The position numbers and the translations under genes are program-made. From the NCBI GenBank assembly GCA_039029935.1, contig JBCCFC010000013.1, positions 1-26,176 on the forward strand: a stretch of 26,176 bases of DNA. The letters are read 5' to 3'. The notes under the pieces are model-generated. The model did not search any database. It saw nothing but the letters and a program-made list of their open reading frames with translations, and had not been told where the DNA came from. Source of the stretch: G039029935 sp039029935. GTDB lineage: Bacteria > Chloroflexota > Anaerolineae > Caldilineales > Caldilineaceae. This document shows positions 7,364 through 16,582 of this stretch, in pieces. The stretch's first letter is position 1. Each line of letters opens with the position of its first letter.

Positions 7364-8661
7364 GCCACCCTGAGACAATCATGATTTTTGATCTCGATAT
7401 TACAGGTCATCATCCAGACTATATTCGTCATTTAGTACACTACTGGCCGGTGACAGATCACCCCTTGGCAATGACCCGTCTCGTCATTGTTGTTTCACCC
7501 GAGTTTCTGGACCAACATCAACATGTTGTTGAATCCCCAAGTCATGCACAGGTGGAATGGTGTCCAATCACGGCTGATGAGTTACAATGGTATCATGCCT
7601 GCCGAGGGTCATTGATGCGCCATGCATGGGTAGAATGGCGATTGTTTTGTCGCTATGCAAAAAAATTCCAAGCAGACCAAGCCTTGGTCATGTACGTGGA
7701 CCGATTGCAATTGATGCTTGCATTACGACGCCCATTGCCTTGCCCATTCTCTGGTATCTATTTCCGTCCCAAATTTCATTATTTCCAGTATACCCAACAA
7801 TCTGAATCGACACAGCGTGAACGGCTACAGACACAAGCAAAAAAGTGGATTTGTCATCGTTTTCTTCATCATAACCAACTCAAAACACTTTTTTGTCTGG
7901 ACCCATCGGCGGTAAGCCCATTGCAATCGTTGGCCGCAGGGCGACATCACGGACGACATCACGGAGGGAGAGAGGTCAATATTGTCCATCTCCCTGACCC
8001 AGTTGAATTGTACCCACAATCCCATAAACAGCCTGATGAACAAACGACTCATGCTACGCTCCGCCAGAAATTAGGCTTTGACGCCAAACGTACAGTCTTT
8101 TTGATCTTTGGTATGATAGACAAACGCAAAGGTGTTTATCAGATTTTGGATGCGATACAACAGTTGACTGGACCGCAACAGTCTGCTGTATCGTTACTAC
8201 TGGTAGGACCGCTGGCTGAGGATGACCGTCAACGCATACAGACAACGGTGCAAGCCATCCAACAACAGACACAGGTACACATTGTTACACATGACCAGTT
8301 TGTGATTGATGAAGAGATTCAGCCCTATTTTGAGATAGCAGATATCGTTTTGACCCTCTATCAACGACATGTGGGGATGAGCGCCATTCTGGTGCGGGCG
8401 GCGATGGCCTGCAAACCTGTATTGGCCTCAAGTTATGGGTTGGTTGGCGAATTGGTCCGGACACGTCAATTAGGCGTTACGGTCGATAGCCAGTCACCGG
8501 ACGCCGTTATGCGCGGGATACAACAGTGTCTTGGTTCAGAACCCGAAAATTTATTTAATCGAGCAGAGGCGACACGATTTGCGGGCGAAAATTCACCCAA
8601 GCGATTTGCTCAAGTAATTGTAGATGGAATGATCGGAATCAATGCAGAGAGCGATACATAA
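7360..8661 (+). CDS. Family 4 glycosyltransferase (GT-B fold)
   Basis: A 433-residue enzyme starting at a GTG that overlaps the epimerase stop (GTGA). The N-terminal domain opens with FDLDITGHHPDYIRHLV, the glycine/histidine loop common in this group. The C-terminal domain has the start of a Rossmann fold in VFLIFGMIDKRKGVYQILDAI, LLVGPLAEDD, and the donor-binding stretch MACKPVLASSYGLVGELV. The usual E(x7)E motif is degraded (HVGMSAILVRAAMA), so activity or donor may be atypical. A 12-bp direct repeat at 7942-7965 gives a histidine-rich GRHHGRHHGG insertion between the domains. The end overlaps the next gene by 20 bases. The enzyme should act on a lipid-linked acceptor in the cytoplasm; its specificity is unknown. 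Confidence 0.87.
   Translation: MSHPETIMIFDLDITGHHPDYIRHLVHYWPVTDHPLAMTRLVIVVSPEFLDQHQHVVESPSHAQVEWCPITADELQWYHACRGSLMRHAWVEWRLFCRYAKKFQADQALVMYVDRLQLMLALRRPLPCPFSGIYFRPKFHYFQYTQQSESTQRERLQTQAKKWICHRFLHHNQLKTLFCLDPSAVSPLQSLAAGRHHGRHHGGREVNIVHLPDPVELYPQSHKQPDEQTTHATLRQKLGFDAKRTVFLIFGMIDKRKGVYQILDAIQQLTGPQQSAVSLLLVGPLAEDDRQRIQTTVQAIQQQTQVHIVTHDQFVIDEEIQPYFEIADIVLTLYQRHVGMSAILVRAAMACKPVLASSYGLVGELVRTRQLGVTVDSQSPDAVMRGIQQCLGSEPENLFNRAEATRFAGENSPKRFAQVIVDGMIGINAESDT
7942..7965 (+). repeat. 12-bp direct repeat (two copies) in a GT4 gene
   Basis: CGACATCACGGA occurs twice in a row and is in frame, encoding a repeated RHHG stretch in the interdomain region. This looks like a small in-frame slippage duplication. 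Confidence 0.8.
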
Positions 8662-10303
8662 CCAAACAAGAACATTCAATACTCTACTGTTTTTTTCCTT
8701 CTTCGCCATTGTCATCGGCATCTTTTGCTCGATATTTGTCCAAGAAATTGGTGCGCCGGATGTGGTCTGGGATGACGCCTATATGTTTGTGCGCTATGCC
8801 CACAATTTTCTTCACGAGGGGCAAATCTCGTGGAATCCCCAAGGACCAGCTACCTTTGGGCTAACGTCCATGTTGTATTGGGCTGTCATGGTTGTGCCCA
8901 TCCACACGTTGACAGAGAGCACACGTGTTACCGCGATTATGGCGAGTTTTTTGAGTGGTTGCCTCTTTCTGCTCTTGACGATATGGATGATCATGCGGCA
9001 TACAGCGGCGGGTCCTATGGGCAAACGACTGATGGTTTTGTTGATGTTGGTGTTGATTACCTATCCGCGAGAGGCAATTAGCGAACATTTTTTGACAGGC
9101 ATGGATACGATGTTTGCCCTTGCCGGGGTAACGGCCTATATCCTCCTGGCTAAATGGCATGAACAGTCCCCATCGTTGGCAAGCGTGTGTCTTGTGGGCA
9201 TCGCAGGCGCCATGTTGGCGAGTATACGCCCTGAACTGCTGTTATATGCCGTCATGGTTCCCAGCATATGTTTCCTCTTTGCACAGGATGCCAGAAGTCG
9301 TTGGACCGCCATCGGTGTTGGGACCGTGACAATTGCTGTTCTTCTGCTCATGGTGGGGGCGGCGGCGCGCTATTTGAATTCGCCACTGCCACTACCATTT
9401 TATGCCAAGGGGCTTAAGCTCTATGGCGATGCCTTTTATGCCGTGTATGCATTTGATTCGTTTGTCTATGCAAAAGAGTTTGTTGTCTACTACAATGGGC
9501 TGTTGGCACTCATATTGCTCGGTGTGTTGTATCACCCCAAGCGTTGGTGGCAAGGGCTGACACCAGCGGATCGGGGCATCTTAGGTGCAGCCATTCTATT
9601 TAGTCTCTATTTTCTCCTTTTGGTCACCCCCATCATGGGCATGTTTAGCCGCTTTTACTACCCACTGCTCCCCGTCATCCTCTTTTTGGCCGTCCGTACA
9701 TACTCAATTTTTGCCGACAAGCTCGCTGGCCTAAAAAACGATATCCACTCCTATCTCTCGCACCAAGCAACCCTGCCTGCCCTGCTACTTGTTCTGATCA
9801 TCATCTTCACCCCCTATCTATACCAAGTGCGTTATCTTGTCAAGATGCCACGATACCCGCTGGATGTGTACGCCTTTTATCTGTCAGATAGCCGAGTCCG
9901 TCATCTTTGGTTTGAATTAAATCAATTTTCTAGGCTTCCTGATGAAGTGACGATGGCAACCACGGAGATAGGGCTTGTGGGGGTTATGAACCCAGACAAG
10001 GTTGTGATTGATTTGGCGGGGTTAAATGAGCGCGAGATTGCCCATAACGGATTTTCTGCACAATGGCTTTTGCAGACACATCAGCCCGACCTCATTTATC
10101 TGCCCTTTCCCCATTATCAAACCATGATTGGCGAACTTTTAAATAACCCACAATTTCAAGCAGAATACACCTATTTTTCGGCGCAGCAACTACACAGAGC
10201 CATGGGCATCGCATTGTCTATAGATAGCCCATACTATGCAGAGATGCTTGACATTGTGCAATCTCAATATGCTGGCGACCCTGTATCACTGAGAACGGAG
10301 TGA
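8642..10303 (+). CDS. GT-C-like polytopic membrane glycosyltransferase, tandem copy 1
   Basis: A 553-residue membrane protein. Helix 1 (about residues 12-33) is followed by a loop with VWDDAYMFVRYA (D44, D45) and then SWNPQGPATFGLTSMLYW. This DDAY...RYA...WNP pattern is shared with bacterial membrane glycosyltransferases, including arabinofuranosyltransferase-like proteins, that use polyprenyl-phosphate donors; the acidic pair is the likely catalytic or donor site. About ten further helices follow. A soluble extracytoplasmic domain begins near residue 415, with ATTEIGLVGVMNP and DLAGLN. The ATG lies inside the 3' end of the GT4 gene. The next gene is a full-length paralogue ten bases on. The glycan it modifies is unknown. 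Confidence 0.82.
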   Translation: MQRAIHNQTRTFNTLLFFSFFAIVIGIFCSIFVQEIGAPDVVWDDAYMFVRYAHNFLHEGQISWNPQGPATFGLTSMLYWAVMVVPIHTLTESTRVTAIMASFLSGCLFLLLTIWMIMRHTAAGPMGKRLMVLLMLVLITYPREAISEHFLTGMDTMFALAGVTAYILLAKWHEQSPSLASVCLVGIAGAMLASIRPELLLYAVMVPSICFLFAQDARSRWTAIGVGTVTIAVLLLMVGAAARYLNSPLPLPFYAKGLKLYGDAFYAVYAFDSFVYAKEFVVYYNGLLALILLGVLYHPKRWWQGLTPADRGILGAAILFSLYFLLLVTPIMGMFSRFYYPLLPVILFLAVRTYSIFADKLAGLKNDIHSYLSHQATLPALLLVLIIIFTPYLYQVRYLVKMPRYPLDVYAFYLSDSRVRHLWFELNQFSRLPDEVTMATTEIGLVGVMNPDKVVIDLAGLNEREIAHNGFSAQWLLQTHQPDLIYLPFPHYQTMIGELLNNPQFQAEYTYFSAQQLHRAMGIALSIDSPYYAEMLDIVQSQYAGDPVSLRTE

Positions 10304-10313
10304 GGTCTGATCC

Positions 10314-11951
10314 ATGCAGAACCAACAACGATGGTTAAACCGCCTCTTACTCTTCTCCTATATAGCCGTTACCATCGGCATCTTTTGCTCGTTGTTTGTC
10401 CAGCCCATTGGCAAAAACAATGTCATTTTGGATGATGCCTATATGTTTGTGCGCTATGCCGACAATCTGTTTAGCGATGGCAATGTCTCTTGGAATCCTG
10501 GCGGACCACCCACCTTTGGCCTGACCTCCATCCTCTATTGGGCGGTCATGGTTGTGCCGATTCGTTCTTTTGTGGACAGTGCCAGTGCCACTGCAATTCT
10601 CGCCAGCTTTTTGAGTGGCTGCCTCTTTTTGGTGCTGATGATGTGGATGGTTATTCGGCACACCAACGCGGGTCCTGTTGGCAAGCGTTTGATGGCCTTG
10701 TTAATCCTAGTTCTGATCACAAATTCAAGAGGCGTCATCACCACTCATTTTCTTATGGGCATGGATACGCTCTTTGCGCTGGTGGGCTTGACGGTCTATA
10801 TTCTACTCTGTAAATGGCATGAACAAGCGGTGTCGTGGGGCAGCATGATTGTGGTGAGTATGGCGGGCGCATTGCTGGGGAGCGTGCGCCCCGATTTGCT
10901 GTTATATGCCTTTATGGTCCCCGCATCCCTCTTTCTCTTTACCAAGAATGCCAACCGTCGCTGGGTCGCCGTGGGCATTGGCGTCATGACATCGGCGTTT
11001 TTGCTCCTGATGATTGGCGCGGCAACAACATTTTTGAACTCACCCTTGCCATTGCCCTTTTATGCTAAGGGGCTGACACTCTATGGGCATACCTTTTATC
11101 AGGTCCACCGCTATGATGCCTTTGTCCACGCCAAAGATTTTATTGCCGCCCATCATCTATTATTAGCCGCTCTTGTGATTGGCATATTGTCTCAAGTAAA
11201 GTCTTGGTGGCGGGGACTTACACCCGTTGATCGCGGCATTTTGGGTGCTGCCATTCTGTTTTTTATCTACATGCTCTTCTTTGTGACATCTGTCACAGGC
11301 AAGATGGGGCGCTTATATTACCCTCTGCTACCCGTTATCATTTTTTTGAGTGTGAGAACCTTCTCAATCCATGTGGATACAATCCCGCACGGATTATTCT
11401 CTGACCTTAAAAAGCATCTGCAACCATTCTTTGCACACCCATCAACAAGCTACACGTTGCTGTTGGTTGTCGTCATCCTCTTTACCCCCTATCTCTACCA
11501 AATGCGCTATCTGAGCAAGGCCCCCGCCTATTCCTTTGATGTACACACCCACTACACATCCAGCCCCAACGCCCGGCACACATGGTTTGCGCTCGATCAA
11601 CTTGCAGCATTGCCCGCCGATATAACGATGGCAACCACCGAAATTGGCTTGGTCGCCGCCATGAACCCCCATAAAACGCTGATTGACCTTGCAGGCTTAA
11701 ACGACAGCGACATCGCCCATCATGGATTCTCCGCCGAGCGGCTACTCCAAACACATCAACCCGATTTCATCTACCTGCCCCACCCCCATTATCAAGAGAT
11801 GCGCACCGAGATTCTCAACAATCAGCGGTTTCAGGAGGAGTATGTCTATTTCTCAGCGGAAGAACTCAACGCGCTGATGGACATCGCCATCCATACCAAA
11901 AGCAAATACTATACGCAGATGTTGCAAATTGTGCAGTCAGCTTATGAGTGA
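10314..11951 (+). CDS. GT-C-like polytopic membrane glycosyltransferase, tandem copy 2
   Basis: A 545-residue paralogue of the preceding gene, colinear from the first helix to the last residues. It has LDDAYMFVRYA (D40, D41), SWNPGGPPTFGLTSILYW, the same hydrophobic pattern, NSPLPLPFYAKGL, and the C-terminal ATTEIGLVAAMNP and DLAGLN. The high local similarity points to a tandem duplication. The two products may add two similar sugars or act as alternatives. Ten bases separate the genes, and the upstream gene ends in a GGAG-containing stretch that can serve as ribosome site. The TGA stop falls in the first unit of a 7-bp tandem repeat that runs into the next gene's start. Confidence 0.82.
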   Translation: MQNQQRWLNRLLLFSYIAVTIGIFCSLFVQPIGKNNVILDDAYMFVRYADNLFSDGNVSWNPGGPPTFGLTSILYWAVMVVPIRSFVDSASATAILASFLSGCLFLVLMMWMVIRHTNAGPVGKRLMALLILVLITNSRGVITTHFLMGMDTLFALVGLTVYILLCKWHEQAVSWGSMIVVSMAGALLGSVRPDLLLYAFMVPASLFLFTKNANRRWVAVGIGVMTSAFLLLMIGAATTFLNSPLPLPFYAKGLTLYGHTFYQVHRYDAFVHAKDFIAAHHLLLAALVIGILSQVKSWWRGLTPVDRGILGAAILFFIYMLFFVTSVTGKMGRLYYPLLPVIIFLSVRTFSIHVDTIPHGLFSDLKKHLQPFFAHPSTSYTLLLVVVILFTPYLYQMRYLSKAPAYSFDVHTHYTSSPNARHTWFALDQLAALPADITMATTEIGLVAAMNPHKTLIDLAGLNDSDIAHHGFSAERLLQTHQPDFIYLPHPHYQEMRTEILNNQRFQEEYVYFSAEELNALMDIAIHTKSKYYTQMLQIVQSAYE

Positions 11952-11978
11952 TTAGTGATTAGTGATTAGTGATTAGTG
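11948..11978 (+). repeat. 7-bp tandem repeat (GTGATTA, 4.4 copies) spanning a stop and a start codon
   Basis: Four units of GTGATTA plus a final GTG run across the junction of two genes. The first unit holds the TGA stop of the upstream gene (11949-11951). The fourth provides the GTG proposed as the start of the next gene (11969). Earlier GTGs in the repeat run quickly into TAG, so gain or loss of a unit would change spacing rather than reading frame. Confidence 0.9.
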
Positions 11979-13060
11979 AAGTAATTATACGACATATATA
12001 TCGTTTTTTCTTTTTGGTTTTGGCGAGCTATGGCATTTTTTATTTCTCGTATAAATATTATATTCCTTGGCCCGGCCACAATGATTACAATCAATATTAC
12101 CCGATGTATGTGGAGCCGTTGGATTTTGACAAAGCGCAGTCACCCTTTGTCTACCGTCAACTGAGTGCAGTTGTGGTCAATATGCTCTACGAAACAGGTA
12201 TTTTTTATCCCAACGAAATCCAATTTGTCTCTTCAGCGTATGATCAACGCGTTTTCTTCAGCGTCTTGCTCTCCAATTATCTGGCCCTGTTGTTGACGGC
12301 GATGATTGTGGGCATGAGTGTCTCGCGCTTGGTCAAGCGCAACACGTTGTTGCCACCGCTCTTGGCGGAGCTACTCTGCTTCACGGCATTCTTTACGCAG
12401 CGGGGTGTGCTGACAGAGATGACCGAAGGGTGGAGTTGGTTTCTGATTGCACTTGGTTTTTATGCGTATCTGAACCGACGTCTGTGGATGACGATTTTGG
12501 TGTTACTGTTGTCGATTTTTCAACGAGAGACAATTCCCTTAATTTTTGGGGTATTTTCCGTGCTTGATTGGGCAATAGACTCATGGCAAGAGCCATCAAA
12601 AAAAACATCTCGATTTTTCATCTGGATATTTGTTGGTGCAGTCTTTAGTTTTGGCAGTTATCTTGTCATGAGAACAGTGCTATTCCCAGTGGCCGAATAT
12701 GGTTCTGGTACACAGTTGGATATGAGGACCATGCTTGCCAATCTGATGCATTTTGGGGTAGATATATTCTCCTTTAATCTATCACGAGAGCTAGTCTTTC
12801 AAGGATTTATCACTCAAAATACCTATTTGATTTTGGGCTTAACTGTGCTGATGTGTATGTACACACATAGACGCCAATTAGGTGATTTTCTACTAAAAAA
12901 GAGTTACTTTGTCCAAATCACCAGCGCATTGCTCCTGCTCGATCTGGTCGGCATTGCCGCAGGAATCGGCAACAACATTGGGCGGATTGCGGCTGTGTTA
13001 ACCCCTGTCATTGCCGTGTATAGCGTTGTCTTGATGACCGATTTGGATGCCAAATCATAG
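11969..13060 (+). CDS. Polytopic membrane protein of the glycan locus, function unknown
   Basis: A 363-residue protein with about eight to nine hydrophobic segments. The first helix is at about residues 10-30, followed by an extracytoplasmic loop rich in Tyr, Asp and Pro (PGHNDYNQYYP), then FVYRQLSAVVVN before helix 2. A short first loop with acidic residues, then helices, fits a GT-C-like architecture, but I recognise no diagnostic motif, and a polysaccharide polymerase or accessory membrane protein is possible. The start is uncertain: GTG at 11969 lies in a 7-bp tandem repeat and lacks a good ribosome site. The next in-frame ATG is well inside the conserved-looking loop, so the GTG is preferred. 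It lies between GT-C-like and acyltransferase-like genes. Confidence 0.7.
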   Translation: MISEVIIRHIYRFFFLVLASYGIFYFSYKYYIPWPGHNDYNQYYPMYVEPLDFDKAQSPFVYRQLSAVVVNMLYETGIFYPNEIQFVSSAYDQRVFFSVLLSNYLALLLTAMIVGMSVSRLVKRNTLLPPLLAELLCFTAFFTQRGVLTEMTEGWSWFLIALGFYAYLNRRLWMTILVLLLSIFQRETIPLIFGVFSVLDWAIDSWQEPSKKTSRFFIWIFVGAVFSFGSYLVMRTVLFPVAEYGSGTQLDMRTMLANLMHFGVDIFSFNLSRELVFQGFITQNTYLILGLTVLMCMYTHRRQLGDFLLKKSYFVQITSALLLLDLVGIAAGIGNNIGRIAAVLTPVIAVYSVVLMTDLDAKS

Positions 13061-13097
13061 ACTGATATTCGGTGTGGCATGACCAACGCACTAAATA

Positions 13098-14111
13098 ATG
13101 CCGGAAACTGTAGCGAGAATTGATCAACGTATGACAGAGATTGAAATGCAAAAACAGAAAACGACGAGACGTTGGAAACCCATCCTGGCTACTTTTGGTA
13201 CAGTCATTTGTTTACTCCTGCTTGTAGGCGTAACAGAACTGTTATTGCAACGATTTTTGGGGTTGGGGCAACCTGTTCTCTATGACGCATCGCCTCTGTA
13301 TGGCTATCGACCGTTGCCCAACCGCGCCTATGTCCGTTATGGCGGTAGTATTATCCAGTTTAATAACGTAGGTTTACGCACAGAAATAGATTGGGATGAA
13401 CAGGTTGAAGGGAAAATTCTCTTTCTAGGCGATTCTGTCACCTATGGCATGTCCTATGTTGACAATACAGAGCTATTCTCGCATCTTGTACCCCAGCGGC
13501 TTGGCACTGGCTACGTTGGTGGGAATGGTGCTGTCAGCGAATGGGGCGTTGAAAACACCTATGGTCTGGTGGTTGAGTCAAACCTTACCCCCGCAGAGAC
13601 CTATGTCACTGTACTCCGTGAGGAATCTTTTTATCAAGGGTTGGTCCGACTACCAGGATTGCCGTTTTTCAATAGAACGCCCAAATTTGCATTGGCGGAG
13701 CTCTGGTACTACTTCTGCTACCGACAAAATAATCAGAGCTACAATCAGTGGCGTGCCTACGCCGACGGGCAAACGCGGGCATTTGTGGTCGAAAAAGCGG
13801 TCCAAAAACTCAAAGCAATGGACACATTCTTAACCGAAAAAGGGTTCCACCATCTCATCATTATTACACCCAACAAGGGGCAATTGAAGGGCCATGCGAG
13901 GAAAAACAAATTAATCAAAGATTTACTTGCACACTATCAACTCACACCCTATTACATCATGGATGAACGAGAGAGCCTCGCGCTTCCGTACCATGAGATA
14001 GATGCGTTATACCATGACGATAGCCATCTCACGCAACGAGGTCATGAGGTGTGGGCTGACATGATTGCATCTAAGCTGATCGAATATCAGGCGGCAGCGG
14101 GGCTGGACTGA
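13098..14111 (+). CDS. SGNH/GDSL-type hydrolase or O-acyltransferase, membrane-anchored
   Basis: A 337-residue protein with one N-terminal membrane helix (about residues 30-50) and a soluble domain probably outside the membrane. It shows the SGNH catalytic pattern: block I nucleophile in FLGDSVTYG (G111, D112, S113) and block V DDSH with D307 and H310 in the DxxH spacing. In polysaccharide loci such domains usually add or remove acetyl groups on the sugar chain, as AlgX/AlgJ do, or act as esterases; which one cannot be told here. No partner acyl-carrying MBOAT protein is visible. The TGA overlaps the next ATG (TGATG). Later in-frame Met codons near residues 12 and 17 are alternative starts, since the cytoplasmic leader is not conserved in character. 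Confidence 0.82.
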   Translation: MPETVARIDQRMTEIEMQKQKTTRRWKPILATFGTVICLLLLVGVTELLLQRFLGLGQPVLYDASPLYGYRPLPNRAYVRYGGSIIQFNNVGLRTEIDWDEQVEGKILFLGDSVTYGMSYVDNTELFSHLVPQRLGTGYVGGNGAVSEWGVENTYGLVVESNLTPAETYVTVLREESFYQGLVRLPGLPFFNRTPKFALAELWYYFCYRQNNQSYNQWRAYADGQTRAFVVEKAVQKLKAMDTFLTEKGFHHLIIITPNKGQLKGHARKNKLIKDLLAHYQLTPYYIMDERESLALPYHEIDALYHDDSHLTQRGHEVWADMIASKLIEYQAAAGLD

Positions 14112-15310
14112 TGCGACTTGCAATTTTCTGGCACGATTTGTTGCATTATCATGCCGCTCGTATTCATGCACTGGTCGCATATGCCAAAGAGATGGGACAC
14201 ACGGTACAGGCATATATCCTGTGCGCACAGCCGGACACCCTTTGGCATTTGAACTATCATGAGCAGTTGGCCGACCATGTGCAAATTCTGTCGCATGATC
14301 CCTTGCAAGCGGGTGAGTTTTCACAACGCTCAAAACATCAATTGTTGCAAGCCTTGGACCAGTTTCAACCTGATGTCGTTGCCATCATTGGCTACACAGG
14401 CCCCGTCTCACGCGCTGCTTTGGGGTGGTGTCGTGCTCATCAACGAGGCGCCGTACTCATGCTCTCCAGCCATGCAGCCGACTATACACGGGTGTGGTGG
14501 AAGGAATGGCCGAAACGCCAATTGGTGTGTCTCTACGATGCGGCCATTGTTAGTGGCACACGGCAGGCAGACTATGCACGGCAACTGGGTCTATCCCCAG
14601 AACGCATCCGTACAGGATATGGTGTCGTTGATAATGAATTCTGGCGCAATGGTGCGGCCTTGGTCCGTGCGAATCGCCAATCAGGGCAGAGGGATGATAG
14701 GTATCCCATACAATTCTTTTTGACAGCATGTCGGTTTGTGCCTAAGAAAAATTTGAGTGGTCTGCTCAATGCCTATGCCATGTATGTGGCACAGGCGGAA
14801 ACCAACCCTTGGCCGCTTGTCATTGTCGGGGATGGCCCGTTAGCCCCCATGCTCCAGCAACAGGTTCACGACTTAAATCTCACGCACCTAGTCCATTTCC
14901 CAGGCTATTTATCGTCAACAGAGATGGCAACCGTCTATGGATTGGCTTCTACATTTGTTCTTGCCAGTGCCTATGCCGAGCAATGGGGCTTGGTGGTCAA
15001 TGAAGCGATGGCAGCGGGACTGCCTGTGCTGGTGAGTGAAATTTGTGGCTGTGTTCCCGATTTGGTGTTGGATGGTGAAACGGGGTTTGCCTTTGATCCC
15101 GGGGATGGGCAGGCATTAGCGACCTTATTGGGTACATTCTCATCCGGTGGAGTAGACACTGCCGCAATGGGTGAGAAGGCACAAAGGTATATTCAGCATT
15201 TTTCGCCAGCAGTCTTTGCCCAAAATTTATTTGTGGTGGCAGAACAGGCCATTCGCCATGCAGAGCGTCGGAGATGGTCAATGTGGCCGTCGCCCTATTT
15301 TTGGCGTTGA
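14111..15310 (+). CDS. Family 4 glycosyltransferase (GT-B fold)
   Basis: A 399-residue soluble enzyme. The N-terminal half contains a short Rossmann-like start (MRLAIFWHDLLHYHAARI). The C-terminal donor domain is classical: FFLTACRFVPKKNLSGLLNAY, LVIVGDGPL, then an SAYAEQWGLVVNEAMAAGLPV stretch whose two glutamates form the E(x7)E retaining-transferase signature, and ICGCVPDLVLDGETGF. It should transfer a sugar with retention of configuration to a cytoplasmic lipid-linked acceptor. The ATG overlaps the stop of the SGNH gene by one base, so translation is probably coupled. Sugar and linkage are not deducible. Confidence 0.92.
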   Translation: MRLAIFWHDLLHYHAARIHALVAYAKEMGHTVQAYILCAQPDTLWHLNYHEQLADHVQILSHDPLQAGEFSQRSKHQLLQALDQFQPDVVAIIGYTGPVSRAALGWCRAHQRGAVLMLSSHAADYTRVWWKEWPKRQLVCLYDAAIVSGTRQADYARQLGLSPERIRTGYGVVDNEFWRNGAALVRANRQSGQRDDRYPIQFFLTACRFVPKKNLSGLLNAYAMYVAQAETNPWPLVIVGDGPLAPMLQQQVHDLNLTHLVHFPGYLSSTEMATVYGLASTFVLASAYAEQWGLVVNEAMAAGLPVLVSEICGCVPDLVLDGETGFAFDPGDGQALATLLGTFSSGGVDTAAMGEKAQRYIQHFSPAVFAQNLFVVAEQAIRHAERRRWSMWPSPYFWR

Positions 15311-15325
15311 GTTCAGGTTTCTTAG

Positions 15326-16582
15326 ATGGGTCCAATACTTTCTCGGCCAGCGAGATTTATTTCTATGAGAACAAAAGAAAGTTTAAACACAAATCAAAAG
15401 ACACCCCGTAAATCAACCCCCTGTCTCCTTGTTGGATTTAGCAGCCAACACAGTGTCACGGGGCTGGCACTCGCCTTTGACTTGTTGCTCTCTGGGTTTG
15501 AGCAACGCAAACTTCCCTACCGTGTCGTCGATTTTGGTGAGTTGGGTCTAGCCACGCGCCCCGGCAGCTTTGATTGGCAACGGCTGTATGAAACAATCGG
15601 CTTGTTGATATCATTTGGCGCAAAGTTACCCAATATACGCACTGTCTATCTTGTCATCGCCTCTTCCAAACTTGGGTTCTTTCGTGATGCCATGATGATT
15701 TGGGCAAGCCGCCTGTTCAATCGGCGTGTCGTCCTCCACTTGCATGGCGGTGGCTATCAGTCATTTTATGCGCTACAGCCGCGCTGGCTACAACGGGTGA
15801 TTGCCAAGACTATCGATCAGGCGGACAAAATTATTGTGTTGGGGACACAATTACGCCACCAATTTGCGTTTGTCCCCAATGCAGAACAAAAAATTCGTGT
15901 TGTTCCCAATGCCCTGCCCCTTGGGTTGCAGCCAACAACCACAACGGCAAAATCGCTCTCCCATGATGAACCGTTACAGTTATTGTATCTTTCCAACTTG
16001 ATTGAATCAAAAGGCTACTTGGTCTTGTTGGCGGCCTGCCGCATCCTCCACCATGAGTATCAGGTCCCGATTCACTGTGATTTTTGTGGTGACTTTGTGC
16101 AAACGGCCACCGAATCATCTCACAATCAACACCATGACAGCCCAGCACAGGCCAAAGCCTCTTTTCTGCGTTTGGTCGAAGAATGGGCGTTGGGCGATGT
16201 TGTGACCTATCATGGCCGCGTGATGGGCGCGCAAAAACAGCAATTGCTTCAGCAAACACATGCATTCATCCTCCCAACCACTTATCCTTGGGAGGGGCAA
16301 CCGATTAGTATCATTGAAGCCCTTGCCTTTGCAACACCCGTCATCGCCACCGCACATCGGGGGATTCCTGAACAGGTCATTGATGACTATAATGGCTTTT
16401 TGGTGATACCAGAACCCATGTCCGTTGCCAATGCCGTGCGAGAATTATGGCAGAATCCAAGTCGTTATCAAGAGTTGAGTCAAAATGCAAAAATACACTT
16501 TCAAACCAATTTTAGCCAAGAACAACATCTGGACCACCTTATCACCGTTATTACGGGGCAATCAACCCCTGAACAGGTCTGA
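15326..16582 (+). CDS. Family 4 glycosyltransferase (GT-B fold)
   Basis: A 418-residue enzyme. The N-terminal domain has LLVGFSSQHSVTGLALAFDLL with a glycine-containing loop, and LHLHGGGYQSFY, which is common in the acceptor site. The C-terminal domain has LYLSNLIESKGYLVLLAA, then TYPWEGQPISIIEALAFATPV with the E(x7)E-like glutamates, and HRGIPEQVIDDYNGFLV. The start is open to doubt: the first ATG (15326) adds 13 residues before an alternative ATG at 15365, and neither has a strong ribosome site. The family homology begins near residue 30, so it does not decide the matter. It works with the neighbouring transferases; the substrate is unknown. Confidence 0.9.
   Translation: MGPILSRPARFISMRTKESLNTNQKTPRKSTPCLLVGFSSQHSVTGLALAFDLLLSGFEQRKLPYRVVDFGELGLATRPGSFDWQRLYETIGLLISFGAKLPNIRTVYLVIASSKLGFFRDAMMIWASRLFNRRVVLHLHGGGYQSFYALQPRWLQRVIAKTIDQADKIIVLGTQLRHQFAFVPNAEQKIRVVPNALPLGLQPTTTTAKSLSHDEPLQLLYLSNLIESKGYLVLLAACRILHHEYQVPIHCDFCGDFVQTATESSHNQHHDSPAQAKASFLRLVEEWALGDVVTYHGRVMGAQKQQLLQQTHAFILPTTYPWEGQPISIIEALAFATPVIATAHRGIPEQVIDDYNGFLVIPEPMSVANAVRELWQNPSRYQELSQNAKIHFQTNFSQEQHLDHLITVITGQSTPEQV

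Noticed and set aside
15831..16265. A 144-codon minus-strand frame inside a GT4 gene
   Set aside because: It is fully antisense to a gene with clear family motifs; its composition looks like a shadow reading.
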